From Nitrososphaerales archaeon (GTDB taxonomy: Archaea > Thermoproteota > Nitrososphaeria > Conexivisphaerales > UBA164): DNA of 13,846 bases. The stretch's first letter is position 1. Each line of letters starts with the position of its first letter. Below the pieces are notes generated by a model. That model did no database searches. It was not told the DNA's origin and saw nothing but the letters and a program-made list of their open reading frames with translations. The DNA lies in NCBI GenBank assembly GCA_023256405.1, contig JAGDXK010000016.1:1455-15300 (forward strand), written 5' to 3'. This document shows, one piece after another, positions 13,545 through 13,846 of the stretch. The position numbers were made by a program, and so were the translations under genes.

Positions 13545-13846
13545 CTATGCCTGAACACCCAGGATTCTCAGTGCCATCAACTTTATGTTGTCGTTGACTA
13601 TGACCGCAAAGATAAAAGACAGAATAAGCACCAGGAATGCTGCCTGCCATGAAATAGGCTGAAGTCCAGGTATTCCTATGACCGAGATGACGAAGGCAAC
13701 TGCGATATCAGCTATTATTGACAGCAGAAGTATGTTGCTCGGCCTCGAGCTCCAGAACCTTCCTCTTTCCCTTACAACGAATATCGTGAACATTCCGAAG
13801 AACATCAAAATGTCAAATCCATATGTGTGAAGCTCCCCAATGTTTG
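13545..13846 (-). CDS. P-type cation-transporting ATPase, C-terminal end (partial)
   Basis: The frame is open through the right window edge, so only the last 100 residues are seen and the true start is outside. It carries about three transmembrane helices. VRERGRFWSSRPSN, then a Pro-Leu turn followed by ISWQAAFLVLI, and NDNIKLMALRI near the end match the C-terminal membrane domain of plasma-membrane H+-type (P3A) ATPases such as MJ1226 of Methanocaldococcus and the Thermoplasma enzyme. The catalytic DKTG aspartate and ion-binding helices lie outside the window, so ion specificity cannot be stated; proton export is the family expectation. Confidence 0.75.
   Translation of the reverse strand, partial: NIGELHTYGFDILMFFGMFTIFVVRERGRFWSSRPSNILLLSIIADIAVAFVISVIGIPGLQPISWQAAFLVLILSFIFAVIVNDNIKLMALRILGVQA

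Noticed and set aside
1..13846. Defence island, CRISPR array, insertion sequence or tRNA in the window
   Set aside because: No spaced repeat arrays, transposase, terminal inverted repeats or cloverleaf sequence was seen; the genes are almost all housekeeping.

Overview
This is a compact, gene-dense archaeal chromosome segment. The archaeal assignment rests on its genes: the small subunit (DP1) of the D-family DNA polymerase, an HMf-type histone, the clamp-loader small subunit, an MJ1332-type Obg/YchF-family GTPase, a DUF131-like membrane protein, an F420-type luciferase-like oxidoreductase and archaeal-type HisRS, IleRS and threonine synthase. Most genes have an archaeal TATA element centred about 24-30 nt before the start codon, so most mRNAs are probably leaderless. 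D-family polymerase plus histone argues against Sulfolobales-type Crenarchaeota. I cannot place the phylum from this sequence. No mobile element, CRISPR array, tRNA or rRNA was seen.

Layout. Positions 1-2758 hold four minus-strand genes: a radical SAM enzyme of the AF1577 type (cut by the window start), a peroxiredoxin, a small membrane protein and the luciferase-like oxidoreductase. A single near-palindromic TATA element at about 2774-2789 appears to drive both the oxidoreductase leftward and polymerase subunit DP1 rightward (2807-4078). An 18-codon lysine-rich gene follows DP1 and carries the only strong Shine-Dalgarno sequence I noticed. It runs head-on into the histone gene (4229-4468), which lies downstream of the GTPase gene (4507-5733), both minus strand. 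Positions 5923-8679 are plus strand: a MoaB-type molybdopterin protein, the clamp-loader subunit overlapping it by 11 nt, then HisRS. HisRS converges on threonine synthase and the two share the stop tetranucleotide CTAG. IleRS lies upstream of threonine synthase on the minus strand. The right end has a zinc-ribbon plus DUF4870-like membrane protein (plus strand) and the C-terminus of a P-type cation ATPase (minus strand, cut by the window end).

How the genes relate. Replication and chromatin genes (DP1, histone, clamp loader), translation genes (HisRS, IleRS, GTPase) and metabolic genes (MoaB, threonine synthase) are interleaved in short transcription units. This reads as a core-genome housekeeping region, not an accessory island.

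The most interesting signal is in DP1. The protein aligns well with the family, but most metal-binding residues of its MRE11-like 3'-5' exonuclease site are replaced. It looks like an archaeal DP1 that has lost nuclease activity, as eukaryotic B-subunits have. Other notable points are a typical 2-Cys peroxiredoxin scaffold without its resolving cysteine, the 18-codon gene, the shared divergent promoter, and two start codons (MoaB and threonine synthase) that promoter position moves inward from the longest reading frame.
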